Below, piece by piece: positions 36,198-44,561 of a stretch of DNA of 64,000 bases. Position 1 is the first letter of the stretch. Each line of letters opens with the position of its first letter. Below the pieces are notes generated by a model. It was not told the origin of the DNA and searched no databases. It worked only from the letters and a program-made list of their open reading frames with translations. Source of the DNA: Streptomyces sp. HNM0574 (lineage in GTDB: Bacteria > Actinomycetota > Actinomycetes > Streptomycetales > Streptomycetaceae); the NCBI RefSeq assembly GCF_012726235.1, contig NZ_JAASAH010000008.1, positions 186,001 to 250,000 on the forward strand. Direction: 5' to 3'. Both the position numbers and the translations under genes were made by a program.

Positions 36198-37037
36198 TCA
36201 GGCGGTTTTGAGCATGCCTCCGTCCAGCACCAGGTCCGCGCCGTGCAGATTGGGGGCCGCGTCCGAGACCAGGAAGGCGACCAGCGCGGCGACCTCCTCG
36301 GGTTCGGCCATCCGCCCCGTGGAGACGCCCGCCGTTGCGGGCAGTTGGCTGACCAGGGACTCCTGCGGGACGCCGGTGTCGCGGGCGAGTTTCTCGCCCT
36401 GGCCGCCCGGGGCGGTCCACACACCGGTGCGCACCAGTCCGGGCGAGACGGTGTTGACGCGGACGCCGAGCGGCCCGAACTCCTCGGCCAGGGCCTTGCC
36501 GAGCGAGGTGAGCGCCGCCTTGGCGGCCGAGTAGGCCACCACGTCGGGCAGAGGAAGCCGGGCGTGGACGGAGCCGATGGTCACCACGTGCCCGCCGCGC
36601 TCCCGCAGGGAGGGCAGCGCGGCGCGGGTGGCGCGTACGGCGCTGAAGAAGGTGGCCTCGAACTCCTCCTGCCAGGCCCGGTCGTCGAGCGTGAGGAACC
36701 CGCCCTCCTGCGGCGCGGTGCCGGACACGTTGTTGACGAGGACGTCGACGCCGCCCAGCTCCCGTAAGGCGTACGAGACGAGCCGGTCCGGGCCCTCGGG
36801 CGTGCTCAGGTCGACGGGGAGCGCGTGCGGGGTGAGGTCCGTCAGCTCCGGGCCCGGGTTCCGGGCGCCGCCGACGACCTGTGCGCCCCCGCGCACCAGT
36901 TCGCGGGTGACGGCCAGGCCGATGCCGCGGCCCGCGCCGGTGACGACGGCGGTCCTGCCGTGCAGTCCGTCCGGCGTTGCGCTCGGGCCCGCTGTCTCCG
37001 AGTCCGCCGACGTGGAGTCGGCTGCCTTCGGGTCCAT
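36198..37037 (-). CDS. SDR-family NAD(P)-dependent oxidoreductase
   Basis: 279 residues from the ATG at 37037 (GGGGGAGAG site). A hydrophilic ~25-residue N-terminal extension precedes TGAGRGIGLAV (TGxxxGxG), NNVSG, the Ser of IGSVH and the catalytic YSAAK. SPGLVRTGVW is typical of the C-terminal half. It reduces a ketone or oxidises an alcohol. As the first gene of the 4-aminophenylalanine-type operon it could reduce the aminoketone made by the oxoamine synthase, as in other beta-hydroxylation or reduction steps. Substrate not known. Confidence 0.92.
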   Translation of the reverse strand: MDPKAADSTSADSETAGPSATPDGLHGRTAVVTGAGRGIGLAVTRELVRGGAQVVGGARNPGPELTDLTPHALPVDLSTPEGPDRLVSYALRELGGVDVLVNNVSGTAPQEGGFLTLDDRAWQEEFEATFFSAVRATRAALPSLRERGGHVVTIGSVHARLPLPDVVAYSAAKAALTSLGKALAEEFGPLGVRVNTVSPGLVRTGVWTAPGGQGEKLARDTGVPQESLVSQLPATAGVSTGRMAEPEEVAALVAFLVSDAAPNLHGADLVLDGGMLKTA

Positions 37038-37535
37038 GACTCTCCCCCATTCACTGCCGCGGGGCGGCAGCGCACCCGGGTGCGCGTGACGTTCCGTCCC
37101 GCCGGGTGCGGCGGGACGGCCGTGCACGGCACACGTACCCGATGGTGTCGATCCGTGTGGTGTCTCCGCGACGGTGTCCGGCCGGGGTGGTGTCGGTCCC
37201 CGGCTTGTCACCGTCCCGATCCGGGCGTTCGCCCTGTGATCGATCATCACCGTAGACAGCGCCGGGAGGGCCCGGTAGCTGCCGCGGGCGACAGGTGATG
37301 TCCCCCGGCGTACCGGGTCGAGGGGTCCGGCGGTCCTCCCCGGAGGACAAACGGTGAGCCGGCCGGAGGGGTGCCGGGGAGTGCGCGGCGGCCGGTGTGC
37401 GGGCGGCGGGGCGGCCACGGGAACAAGTCCCTCCACAGCAGCCGGAGTTGCCACTTCGGCAAGTACCGCCTTGAACTCCCGAGAAGGATCTCTTTACTCT
37501 TCTTTGGTGTTCACAGCTTTCCTTCGGGGGGAATC
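37038..37535. promoter_or_regulatory. Divergent control region of the biosynthetic cluster
   Basis: About 500 bp between the SDR operon (minus) and the regulator-exporter pair (plus). It is AT-richer near 37230-37260 and 37440-37510. It must hold the cluster's divergent promoters and is the most likely binding region for the adjacent LuxR-type regulator. No other gene is seen in it. Confidence 0.55.
37471..37500 (+). promoter_or_regulatory. Putative vegetative promoter of the response regulator-exporter pair
   Basis: TTGAAC at 37471-37476 and TACTCT at 37495-37500 are separated by 18 bp. This is close to the consensus for the main sigma factor, and the spacing is suitable. The transcript would begin near 37507, about 30 bp before the TTG start codon. 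Confidence 0.45.
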
Positions 37536-38231
37536 TTGCCCATTCGCGTCGTTGTCGCAGAGCCGCGTGCCGCAACACGCGCGGCTCTCGCCATGCTGAT
37601 CGGATCGGCCCCCGGTATCGAGGTCGTCGGCAACGCGAGCAGCGGCTGCGAGGCCGTCGAGGTGGCGCTCGGCACGACCCCCGACGTCGTCCTCGTCGAC
37701 GTCCAGCTCTCCGACACCGACGGCCTGGAGGCCACCCAGCGGATCACCGGTCACCCGGCACTGCGCCACACCCGCGTCCTCGCCTACGCCACGCACGCCG
37801 ACGAGGACTCCTTCTTCCAGGCCCTGACCCGCGGCGCCGCCGGATACCTCGCGGCGGAGACCGAGCCGCAGGTCCTGCTCACCGCGATCCGCAGCGTCGC
37901 CGCCGGCGGCTCCTGGATCGACCCGCCGCACACCCGCCGCCTGATCACCGAGTACGTACGCGGCATCCGCTCCGGAACCCGCGCCCGGCAGGAGCCCGCC
38001 GACGCGCGCACGGCCCTGCTCAGCGACCGCGAACGCGAGGTGCTGGACCTCGTCGGACAGGGCTGCACCAACGCCGAGATCGCCGAGAGCCTGTACCTGA
38101 GCCCGCTGACCGCGAAGAAGTACGTCAGCCGCCTGATGTCCAAGCTCGGCGCGCGCGACCGCGTCCACCTCGCCCTCATGGCGACGGGTCACGCCGCACG
38201 CACACCCCACTCCCACGAGACAGGAACATGA
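37536..38231 (+). CDS. Atypical NarL/LuxR-family response regulator
   Basis: 231 residues. The start is a TTG at 37536, directly after GGGGGGAATC; upstream ATGs extend into non-conserved sequence. The N-terminal receiver has the phospho-acceptor Asp in VLVDVQL, but the acidic pair is reduced to VVVAEP. The usual Lys of GYLLK is replaced (GAAGYLAAE) and the T/S position is Ala. The C-terminal LuxR helix-turn-helix is standard: LSDREREVLDLVGQGCTNAEIAESLYLS...VKxxxSRLMxKL. A regulator that works without phosphorylation is likely. Its stop overlaps the exporter start (ATGA). It probably controls this exporter and the divergent biosynthetic operon. Confidence 0.9.
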   Translation: MPIRVVVAEPRAATRAALAMLIGSAPGIEVVGNASSGCEAVEVALGTTPDVVLVDVQLSDTDGLEATQRITGHPALRHTRVLAYATHADEDSFFQALTRGAAGYLAAETEPQVLLTAIRSVAAGGSWIDPPHTRRLITEYVRGIRSGTRARQEPADARTALLSDREREVLDLVGQGCTNAEIAESLYLSPLTAKKYVSRLMSKLGARDRVHLALMATGHAARTPHSHETGT

Positions 38232-39748
38232 CCCAGACCTCTCCCGAGGCGTCGGCACCCGCCCTCGCCGGTCCGCGCGAATGGGCGGCGCTCGCCGTGC
38301 TGACCCTGCCCGTGCTGCTGATCTCCGTGGACATGACGGTCCTCGGCTTCGCCGTCCCGCACCTGAGCGAGGATCTCTCGCCGGACGCGGGGCAGTTGCT
38401 GTGGATCGTCGACATCTACTCGTTCATGCTGGCCGCGCTCCTGGTCACGATGGGCGCCCTCGGGGACCGCATCGGCCGCCGCAGGCTGCTGCTCCTCGGC
38501 ACCTTCGGCTTCGGACTCGCCTCGGTGGCCGCCGCGTTCGCGCCCAGCACCGAGGTGATGATCGCCGCGCGGGCGCTGCTCGGCCTCGCGGGCGGCACCC
38601 TCATGCCCTCGACGCTCTCGCTGATCCGCGGCATGTTCCCGGACGAGACGCAGCGGAAGCTGGCCATCGCCGTCTGGTCCTCCGCGCTCTCCGCCGGCTC
38701 GGCGCTCGGGCCGCTGCTGGGCGGCGCGCTGCTGGAGTTCTTCTGGTGGGGCTCCCTGTTCCTGATCAACGCGCCCGTCACGCTGCTCATCCTCGTCCTG
38801 GCCCCGGTGCTCGTCCGCGAGTCCCGCGCCTCGCGCCCCGGCGCCATCGACCCGGTCAGCGTGCTGCTGTCGGTCGCCGCGATGTTCCCCTTCGTCTACG
38901 GCATCAAGAAGCTCGCCGAGGAGGGCGCCGCGCCGCTGCCCCTCGCCTGCCTCGCCGTCGGCATCGCCGCGGGAACCGCTTTCGTACGCCGCCAACTGCG
39001 CCGCGACGAGCCCCTGTTGGACGTACGGCTGTTCGCCGAGCCGAAGTTCAGCGTCGGCGTCGGGCTCAACCTCGTCACGCTCTTCGCGATGATCGGGGCC
39101 CTGTTCTTCCTCACCCAGTACCTCCAGATCGTCCTCGGCATCTCGCCCTTCCAGGCCGGACTGGTGCTGCTGCCCGGCATGCTGCTCGCCATCGCGGCCG
39201 GCTTCCTCGCCGTCGGCGCCTCGCAGCGCGCGGGTCTGCGCGCCGTGCTCACCGCCGGGCTGGTGCTGATGGCCACCGGCTTCGGGTTCCTGATGCTGCT
39301 GCCGCCGGACTCCGGCGTCCTCACCGCCGCCGGGGGCTTCGCGCTGATCTGCTTCGGCATGGGGCTCACCCAGACCCTCACCAACGACGCGGTGCTCTCC
39401 GCCGCGCCCGAGGACCGCGCCGGGGCGGCCTCCGCCGTCTCCGAGACCGGCTACGAACTCGGCGCGGCCCTGGGCATCGCCGTCCTCGGCAGCATCCTCT
39501 CCGCCTCCTACCGCTCCGGACTCGACAGCGCCCCCGGCGTCCCCGAGTCCGCGCTCACGGCGGCCCGCGACACCCTCGGCGGCGCCGAGAGCGCGGCCGC
39601 CGGCCTCTCCGACGAGGCGGGCGCCACGCTCCTCGACACCGCGCACACCGCCTTCGTCGACGGCATCCACGTCACCAGCGCGGTGGCCGCGGCCCTCCTG
39701 ATCGCCGCGGCGGCGGCCACCGCCGTCACCCTCCGCAAGCGCGCCTGA
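38228..39748 (+). CDS. DHA2-family (SmvA/QacA-like) 14-TM exporter
   Basis: 506 residues. Motif D1 is seen as LISVDMTVLGFAVPHLSEDL, motif A as GALGDRIGRRRLL, antiporter motif C as SALSAGSALGPLLGGALLE, and 14 hydrophobic segments follow. Together these define the QacA/SmvA type. It exports drugs using the proton gradient. It is coupled to the response regulator by a 4-bp overlap and divergent from the biosynthetic operon, so it likely exports the cluster's product and gives self-resistance. Confidence 0.92.
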   Translation: MTQTSPEASAPALAGPREWAALAVLTLPVLLISVDMTVLGFAVPHLSEDLSPDAGQLLWIVDIYSFMLAALLVTMGALGDRIGRRRLLLLGTFGFGLASVAAAFAPSTEVMIAARALLGLAGGTLMPSTLSLIRGMFPDETQRKLAIAVWSSALSAGSALGPLLGGALLEFFWWGSLFLINAPVTLLILVLAPVLVRESRASRPGAIDPVSVLLSVAAMFPFVYGIKKLAEEGAAPLPLACLAVGIAAGTAFVRRQLRRDEPLLDVRLFAEPKFSVGVGLNLVTLFAMIGALFFLTQYLQIVLGISPFQAGLVLLPGMLLAIAAGFLAVGASQRAGLRAVLTAGLVLMATGFGFLMLLPPDSGVLTAAGGFALICFGMGLTQTLTNDAVLSAAPEDRAGAASAVSETGYELGAALGIAVLGSILSASYRSGLDSAPGVPESALTAARDTLGGAESAAAGLSDEAGATLLDTAHTAFVDGIHVTSAVAAALLIAAAAATAVTLRKRA

Positions 39749-39776
39749 AGCAACCGCGCCCGAACCACCGCCTGTT

Positions 39777-39809
39777 GAGCCACGGGTCACCTCTGGTGAT
39801 CCGTGGCTC
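39777..39809. terminator. Bidirectional hairpin terminator after the exporter
   Basis: GAGCCACGGGTCACC pairs with GGTGATCCGTGGCTC across a 3-base loop (TCT). This is a 15-bp stem with one mismatch, followed by GTTTT a few bases on. It lies between the exporter stop and the convergent TetR stop, so it can serve both genes. Confidence 0.85.
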
Positions 39810-39832
39810 TGCCGCGTTTTCCGGCTGGTGGT

Positions 39833-40414
39833 TCAGCCCCGCCCCCGCGCCCCCGCCCGCAGGCCGTCCATGATGAGGTCGAGGAGGCGGGTGAGGCGGG
39901 GGTGGCAGCCCTCCTGGGGGGCCACCTGCCAGAGCCCGGCGATGGCGAGGAAGAAGTCGTCCGCCGTCACGCCGGGGCGGATGGTGCCCGCCTCCTCGCC
40001 CGCGCGCAGCAGGCGTCCCGCCGCGTCGGTGACGGGGGTGTAGCGCGGTTTCTCCAGGCAGGCGGGGCCGCTGGTGGCCTGGCGGATGGCGTCGGCCAGC
40101 CCGGCCTTGGTCATGGCGAAGCGGGCCAGGCGGTCCATCCACTCGCGCAGCGCGCGGTCCGGTGCCCGGGTGGCGAGGAGCTGGTCGGCGGCGTCGGCGA
40201 CCTGCTGCACCTCGTAGCGGTAGACCTCCAGGACGAGGGCCTCGCGGTCGGGGAAGTTGCGGTAGAAGGTGCCCTGTCCGACGCCGGCCTTCTTCGCGAT
40301 GGTGCTCAGCGGGGTGTTCTCCGCGCGCGTCAGTTCGGCCGTCGCGACCTCCAGGATGCGCTCGCGGTTGCGCTGCGCGTCCGAGCGCTGAGGGGCGCCC
40401 TTGTGGTGCTGCAC
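39833..40414 (-). CDS. TetR-family transcriptional regulator
   Basis: 193 residues. The N-terminal helix-turn-helix reads RERILEVATAELTRAENTPLSTIAKKAGVGQGTFYRNFPDREALV in pattern, with the characteristic GVxxGTFYRxFP. A helical ligand-binding domain follows. Two near-identical palindromes lie 41-89 bp upstream of its start, towards the divergent molybdenum hydroxylase operon. It is therefore probably autoregulated and represses that operon until a ligand (possibly an aldehyde or heterocycle) binds. Confidence 0.93.
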   Translation of the reverse strand: MQHHKGAPQRSDAQRNRERILEVATAELTRAENTPLSTIAKKAGVGQGTFYRNFPDREALVLEVYRYEVQQVADAADQLLATRAPDRALREWMDRLARFAMTKAGLADAIRQATSGPACLEKPRYTPVTDAAGRLLRAGEEAGTIRPGVTADDFFLAIAGLWQVAPQEGCHPRLTRLLDLIMDGLRAGARGRG

Positions 40415-40454
40415 CCGTCCTCCTTCCCGGAGTTGGCCGGAACGAGCTTGTTCA

Positions 40455-40472
40455 AGCGGACAGTTGTCCGCT
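40455..40472. promoter_or_regulatory. TetR operator 1
   Basis: AGCGGACA-GT-TGTCCGCT is a perfect 8-bp inverted repeat with a 2-bp centre, the form bound by TetR dimers. It lies 41 bp upstream of the TetR start codon. It shares its right arm exactly with operator 2. Confidence 0.75.
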
Positions 40473-40485
40473 AGGTTTTCCTGGC

Positions 40486-40503
40486 AGTGGACAACTGTCC
40501 GCT
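40486..40503. promoter_or_regulatory. TetR operator 2
   Basis: AGTGGACA-AC-TGTCCGCT repeats operator 1 with one arm base changed. The two centres are 31 bp apart, close to three helical turns, so two dimers would sit on one DNA face. Confidence 0.75.
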
Positions 40504-40771
40504 TAGGTTCACCTTAGCGGTTCGTGTGCGGCCGGTGACCACCGTGACCGGTCATTCCCGACGGTACGGACGCCGTCCCGTGCCGCACACCCGCCAGACC
40601 AGCTTCCCGTACGTCCCGCACCGACCCGCTCGTACGCCTCAGTACCGAGTACGCCTCAGCACAGACCGTTCGCACGCCTCCGCACCGTCTCGCCCTGCAC
40701 GGCCGCTCCCGGCGGTCCGGCTGCCGGGCCGTCGCTCCGACGCGCTCCGGAAACGCGAAAGAAGGCCGATC

Positions 40772-41401
40772 ATGGACCCATCCGCCACCACGACGTTCAC
40801 CGGGACGTCCAGCTCCGTCACCCTGAACATCAACGGTGAGAAGCACACGCTGCCCGTCGACCACCGCACCACCCTGCTCGACGCGCTGCGCGAGCGGCTC
40901 GACCTGACCGGCACCAAGAAGGGCTGCGACCAGGGGCAGTGCGGCGCCTGCACGGTGCTGCTCGACGGACGCCGGGCCGTGGCCTGCCTCCAGCTCGCGG
41001 TGGCGGCCGAGGGCCGGGAGATCACCACCATCGAGGGCATGGCCGACGGGGACCGGCTGCACCCCGTGCAGCAGGCGTTCCTCGACCTGGACGGCTACCA
41101 GTGCGGCTACTGCACGCCCGGACAGATCTGTTCGGCCGTCGCCGTCATCGAGGAGCACGCCGCGGGCTGGCCCAGCGCCGCCACCGAGGACGTCCGCCCC
41201 GAGGCCGGGACGCCCGAACTGACGGCGGAGGAGATCAGGGAGCGCATGAGCGGCAACCTGTGCCGCTGCGGCGCGTACGTGTCCATCGTCGACGCGGTGG
41301 CCCGCGCGGCCGGAACCTGCGCCGAGCACCCGGAGAGCGGCAAGAGCCCGGCGGAACCCGGGAACCCGGAGCACACGGAGAAGACGGAGACGGTGGCGTG
41401 A
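40772..41401 (+). CDS. Molybdenum hydroxylase, 2Fe-2S subunit
   Basis: 209 residues from the ATG at 40772. It has both iron-sulfur sets of the xanthine-oxidase family: the ferredoxin-like CDQGQCGACTVLLDG near the middle and the C-terminal helical set CGYCTPGQICS...CRCGAY. It passes electrons from the molybdenum centre to the FAD subunit. A Pro/Glu-rich C-terminal tail (EHPESGKSPAEPGN) is unusual but harmless. The next gene's GTG overlaps its stop. Confidence 0.96.
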   Translation: MDPSATTTFTGTSSSVTLNINGEKHTLPVDHRTTLLDALRERLDLTGTKKGCDQGQCGACTVLLDGRRAVACLQLAVAAEGREITTIEGMADGDRLHPVQQAFLDLDGYQCGYCTPGQICSAVAVIEEHAAGWPSAATEDVRPEAGTPELTAEEIRERMSGNLCRCGAYVSIVDAVARAAGTCAEHPESGKSPAEPGNPEHTEKTETVA

Positions 41402-42408
41402 GGGAATTCGGCTATCAGCGCGTGAGCGACGTGTCCGGCGCGGTGGCGCTGCTGGACGCCGACCCGGAGGCGCGCTTCCTCGGCGGCGGCACCAACCTCG
41501 TCGACCTGATGAAGAGCGGCGTCGAGCGCCCCTCCCGGCTCGTCGACGTCCGCGCACTGCCGCTGGACCGCATCGAGCGGACGGACGACGGCGGCCTGCG
41601 CATCGGCGCGACCGTCACCAACAGCGACCTGGCCGCGCACCCCGAAGTGCGCCGCGACTACCCGGCGTTGGCCCAGGCCGTGCTGGCCGGCGCCTCCGGC
41701 CAGCTGCGGAACATGGCCACCGTCGGCGGCAACCTGCTCCAGCGCACCCGCTGCGGCTACTTCGCCGACGTCACCCAGCCCTGCAACAAGCGGCTCCCGG
41801 GCAGCGGCTGTCCGGCCGTCGAGGGCGAGCACCACAACCACGCGATCCTCGGCGCCTCCGAGCACTGTGTCGCCGTGCACCCCTCCGACATGGGCGTCGC
41901 CCTGGCCGCCTTCGACGCGGTGGTGACCTACGAAACGGCCGACGGACCGGGGCAGTTGACGCTCGACGCGTTCTACCGTCCGGTGGGCGACACCCCGCAC
42001 CGGGAGACGGCGCTGCCGCCCGGCGCGCTGATCACCGGCGTCGTCCTGCCGCCCGCGCCGGTCGCCGCGCGCTCCCGCTACCGCAAGGTCCGCGAGCGCG
42101 CCTCGTACGCCTTCGCCATCGGCTCGATCGCCGCCGCGCTCGACGTGCGGGAGGGCCGGGTGCACGAGGTCCGGCTCGCTTTCGGCGCCGTCGCCTCCCG
42201 CCCCTGGCGCGCCACCACCGCCGAACGCGAGCTGACGGGACAGCCGGCCGACGCCGCGCACTTCGCCGCCGCGGCCGACGCCGAACTGGCGGCCGCCGTA
42301 CCGCTGCCGCACAACGGATACAAGGTGACCCTGATGCGCAACCTCGTGGTGGCCGAACTGACCGAGCTCGCCGAGGAGTCCGCACGCACCGAGGAGGCCG
42401 GACGATGA
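41398..42408 (+). CDS. Molybdenum hydroxylase, FAD-binding subunit
   Basis: 336 residues starting at GTG 41398 (GTGA overlap). FAD-binding motifs include FLGGGTNLVDLMKSGVERP and GQLRNMATVGGNLLQRTRC. An inserted segment (QRTRCGYFADVTQPCNKRLPGSGC) holds four Cys, a pattern seen in YagS-type FAD subunits that can carry an extra iron-sulfur cluster. HCVAVHPSDMGVAL and the CO-dehydrogenase flavoprotein C-terminal domain follow. It hands electrons from the 2Fe-2S subunit to an acceptor. Coupled on both sides by 4-bp overlaps. Confidence 0.94.
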   Translation: MREFGYQRVSDVSGAVALLDADPEARFLGGGTNLVDLMKSGVERPSRLVDVRALPLDRIERTDDGGLRIGATVTNSDLAAHPEVRRDYPALAQAVLAGASGQLRNMATVGGNLLQRTRCGYFADVTQPCNKRLPGSGCPAVEGEHHNHAILGASEHCVAVHPSDMGVALAAFDAVVTYETADGPGQLTLDAFYRPVGDTPHRETALPPGALITGVVLPPAPVAARSRYRKVRERASYAFAIGSIAAALDVREGRVHEVRLAFGAVASRPWRATTAERELTGQPADAAHFAAAADAELAAAVPLPHNGYKVTLMRNLVVAELTELAEESARTEEAGR

Positions 42409-44561
42409 CACCGACGACCGCGAGCACGACCACCACCGCGAGCGGCGCGGAACCGGCGGGCGCCGCCGCACAGCGCGCCGTCGGCACCGCGACCACCCGG
42501 GTGGAGGGCTACGACAAGGTCACCGGCGCGGCGCGCTACGCGGGCGAGATCCCGTTCGCCGAACTCGCCCACGGCTGGCTGGTGCTGTCCACCGTCACCC
42601 GCGGACGCGTCCTCGCCGTCGAGGACGGACCCGTGCGGGAGATGCCCGGCGTCCTCGCCGTCGTCCACCACGGCAACGCGCCCCGCGTCGAGACCGACTA
42701 CACCGGCATGATCGGCGCGCCGGACCCGACCGCCGCCGTCTTCCAGCACGACCGGGTGCCCTGCCTGGGCTGGCCGGTGGCGCTGGTCGTCGCCGAGACC
42801 TCCGAACAGGCCAGGGAGGCCGCCGAGTCGCTGGTCGTCCGCTACGCGGAGGAGCCGCACGACGCCGGCTTCTCGCCGGACCACCCGGAGGCGTACGCGC
42901 CCGACGGCGACCCGACGGACAAGGGCGACCACGAGGCCGAACTCGCCGCCTCCGCCGTCGTGGTGGACGAGGAGTACACCACGCCGGAGGAGCACCACAG
43001 CGCGATGGAGCTGCACGCCGCGGCCGCGCGCTGGGAGGGCGGCAGGCTGGAGGTCGTCGACTCCAACCAGGGCACCATGTGGGTCGCCGACGAACTGGCG
43101 AAGCTGTTCTCCCTCGACCTGTCCGCGGTGCGGGTGCGCTCCGAGCACGTCGGCGGCGGCTTCGGCAGCAAGGGCTGCCGCGCCCACCAGGTCGCCGCCG
43201 TGATGGCGACGACGCTGCTGGACCGCCCGGTGCGGGTCGTCATGACGCGCCGCCAGACCTTCTCCGTCGCCGGGTACCGCAGCCCCACGGCCCAGCGCGT
43301 GCGGCTCGGTGCCGACGCGGACGGGCGGCTGCGCGCCCTGGAGCACGAGTCGTTCAGCCAGACCTCGCGGGTCTTCGAGTTCGTCGAGACGGGCGCGGCA
43401 CCCTCCCGGGTGCTGTACGACGCGGAGGCCCACCGCACCGCGAACCGGGTCGTCCGGCTCGACGTGCCCAGCCCCTGGTTCATGCGGGCCCCGGGCGAGG
43501 CGCCCGGATCGTTCGCGCTGGAGTCGGCGCTGGACGAGCTCGCCGAGCGGTGCGGGATCGACCCGGTCGAGCTGCGGGTGCGCAACGACACCGCGCGGGG
43601 CCCGGTTTCGGGCGACCCGTTCGCGACCCGCAACCTGGTCGCCTGCTTCCGCGAGGGCGCCCGCCGGTTCGGCTGGGACGGCCGCGACGCCCGTCCCGGG
43701 GTGCGCCGCGAGGGGCGCTGGCTGATCGGCACCGGCACGGCCGCCGCCTCCTTCCCCTCGGGCGCCGTGCCGTCCACGGCCGCCGTCACCGCAGAGCCGG
43801 ACGGCACCTTCACGGTGCGGGTCAACGCCGCCGACATCGGCACCGGCGCGCGGACGGCGCTGACGCTCGTCGCCGCCGACGCGCTGGAGACCGTCCCGGA
43901 CCGGGTCCGGGTGCGGATCGGCGACAGCGACCTCGGGCCCGCGATGATCGCGGGCGGCTCGATGGGCACCCGCTCCTGGGCCTGGGCCGTCACCCTGGCC
44001 GCCGAGGAACTCCGCGGACGGCTGGCCCTGGGCCCCGTTCCGCCGGAGGGCGTCACCGTCCGCTCGGACTCGGCCGAGGCCATCGGCGCGCTCGCCAAGA
44101 AGGAACGGCACTCGTTCGGCGCCCAGTTCGCCGAGGTCGCCGTCGACCCCGCCTCCGGCGAGGTTCGGGTACGCCGCATGCTCGGCATGTTCGCCGCGGG
44201 CCGGATAGTGAACCCGCTGACGGCGCGCAGCCAGCTCCTCGGCGGCATGATCTGGGGCATCTCCATGGCCCTGCACGAGGAGGCGCTCCGCGACCCGGCC
44301 ACCGGCGGCCTCTACGGCGCCGACCTCGCGGGCTACCACGTCGCCTCGCACGCCGACGTGCCGCAGATCGAGGCGGACTGGGTCGAGGACGAGGACCCCG
44401 ACGACCCGGTCGGCATCAAGGGCATCGGCGAGATCGGCATCGTCGGCGCGGCGGCCGCCGTCGCCAACGCGGTCTGGCACGCGACCGGCGTGCGCCACCG
44501 TCACCTGCCCATCCGGCCCGACCGCGTGCTGCGGCCGGTCCCGGGGGCCGTGGATGCTTGA
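42405..44561 (+). CDS. Molybdenum hydroxylase, Moco-binding catalytic subunit (YagR-like)
   Basis: 718 residues. The catalytic large-subunit motifs are visible: RVEGYDKVTGAARYAGE, HSAMELHAA, the Moco loop GGGFGSKG, PWFMRAPGEAPG, and the terminal GIKGIGEIGIVGAA, whose Glu is the base that activates the Mo-bound water. The length and subunit order (2Fe-2S, FAD, Moco) match the PaoABC/YagTSR aldehyde oxidoreductases rather than xanthine dehydrogenase. It hydroxylates an aldehyde or N-heterocycle. It overlaps the following xdhC-like gene by 8 bp. Confidence 0.94.
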   Translation: MTPTTASTTTTASGAEPAGAAAQRAVGTATTRVEGYDKVTGAARYAGEIPFAELAHGWLVLSTVTRGRVLAVEDGPVREMPGVLAVVHHGNAPRVETDYTGMIGAPDPTAAVFQHDRVPCLGWPVALVVAETSEQAREAAESLVVRYAEEPHDAGFSPDHPEAYAPDGDPTDKGDHEAELAASAVVVDEEYTTPEEHHSAMELHAAAARWEGGRLEVVDSNQGTMWVADELAKLFSLDLSAVRVRSEHVGGGFGSKGCRAHQVAAVMATTLLDRPVRVVMTRRQTFSVAGYRSPTAQRVRLGADADGRLRALEHESFSQTSRVFEFVETGAAPSRVLYDAEAHRTANRVVRLDVPSPWFMRAPGEAPGSFALESALDELAERCGIDPVELRVRNDTARGPVSGDPFATRNLVACFREGARRFGWDGRDARPGVRREGRWLIGTGTAAASFPSGAVPSTAAVTAEPDGTFTVRVNAADIGTGARTALTLVAADALETVPDRVRVRIGDSDLGPAMIAGGSMGTRSWAWAVTLAAEELRGRLALGPVPPEGVTVRSDSAEAIGALAKKERHSFGAQFAEVAVDPASGEVRVRRMLGMFAAGRIVNPLTARSQLLGGMIWGISMALHEEALRDPATGGLYGADLAGYHVASHADVPQIEADWVEDEDPDDPVGIKGIGEIGIVGAAAAVANAVWHATGVRHRHLPIRPDRVLRPVPGAVDA

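Larger units (their letters stand above)
40415..40771. promoter_or_regulatory. Divergent TetR/oxidase promoter region
   Basis: This 357-bp stretch carries the promoters of the TetR gene and of the molybdenum hydroxylase operon. Two TetR-type operators lie at its left side. The rest (40520-40771) holds no credible gene; it ends with AAAGAAGGCCGATC before the first oxidase gene. Confidence 0.6.

Noticed and set aside
35924..36211. 95-residue plus-strand frame in the SDR/DAHP synthase gap
   Set aside because: It is Gly/Arg low-complexity without a ribosome-binding site and runs into the SDR gene.
40503..40520. Iron-box-like sequence TTAGGTTCACCTTAG
   Set aside because: It lacks the 19-bp symmetry of DmdR/IdeR sites; only the left half matches.
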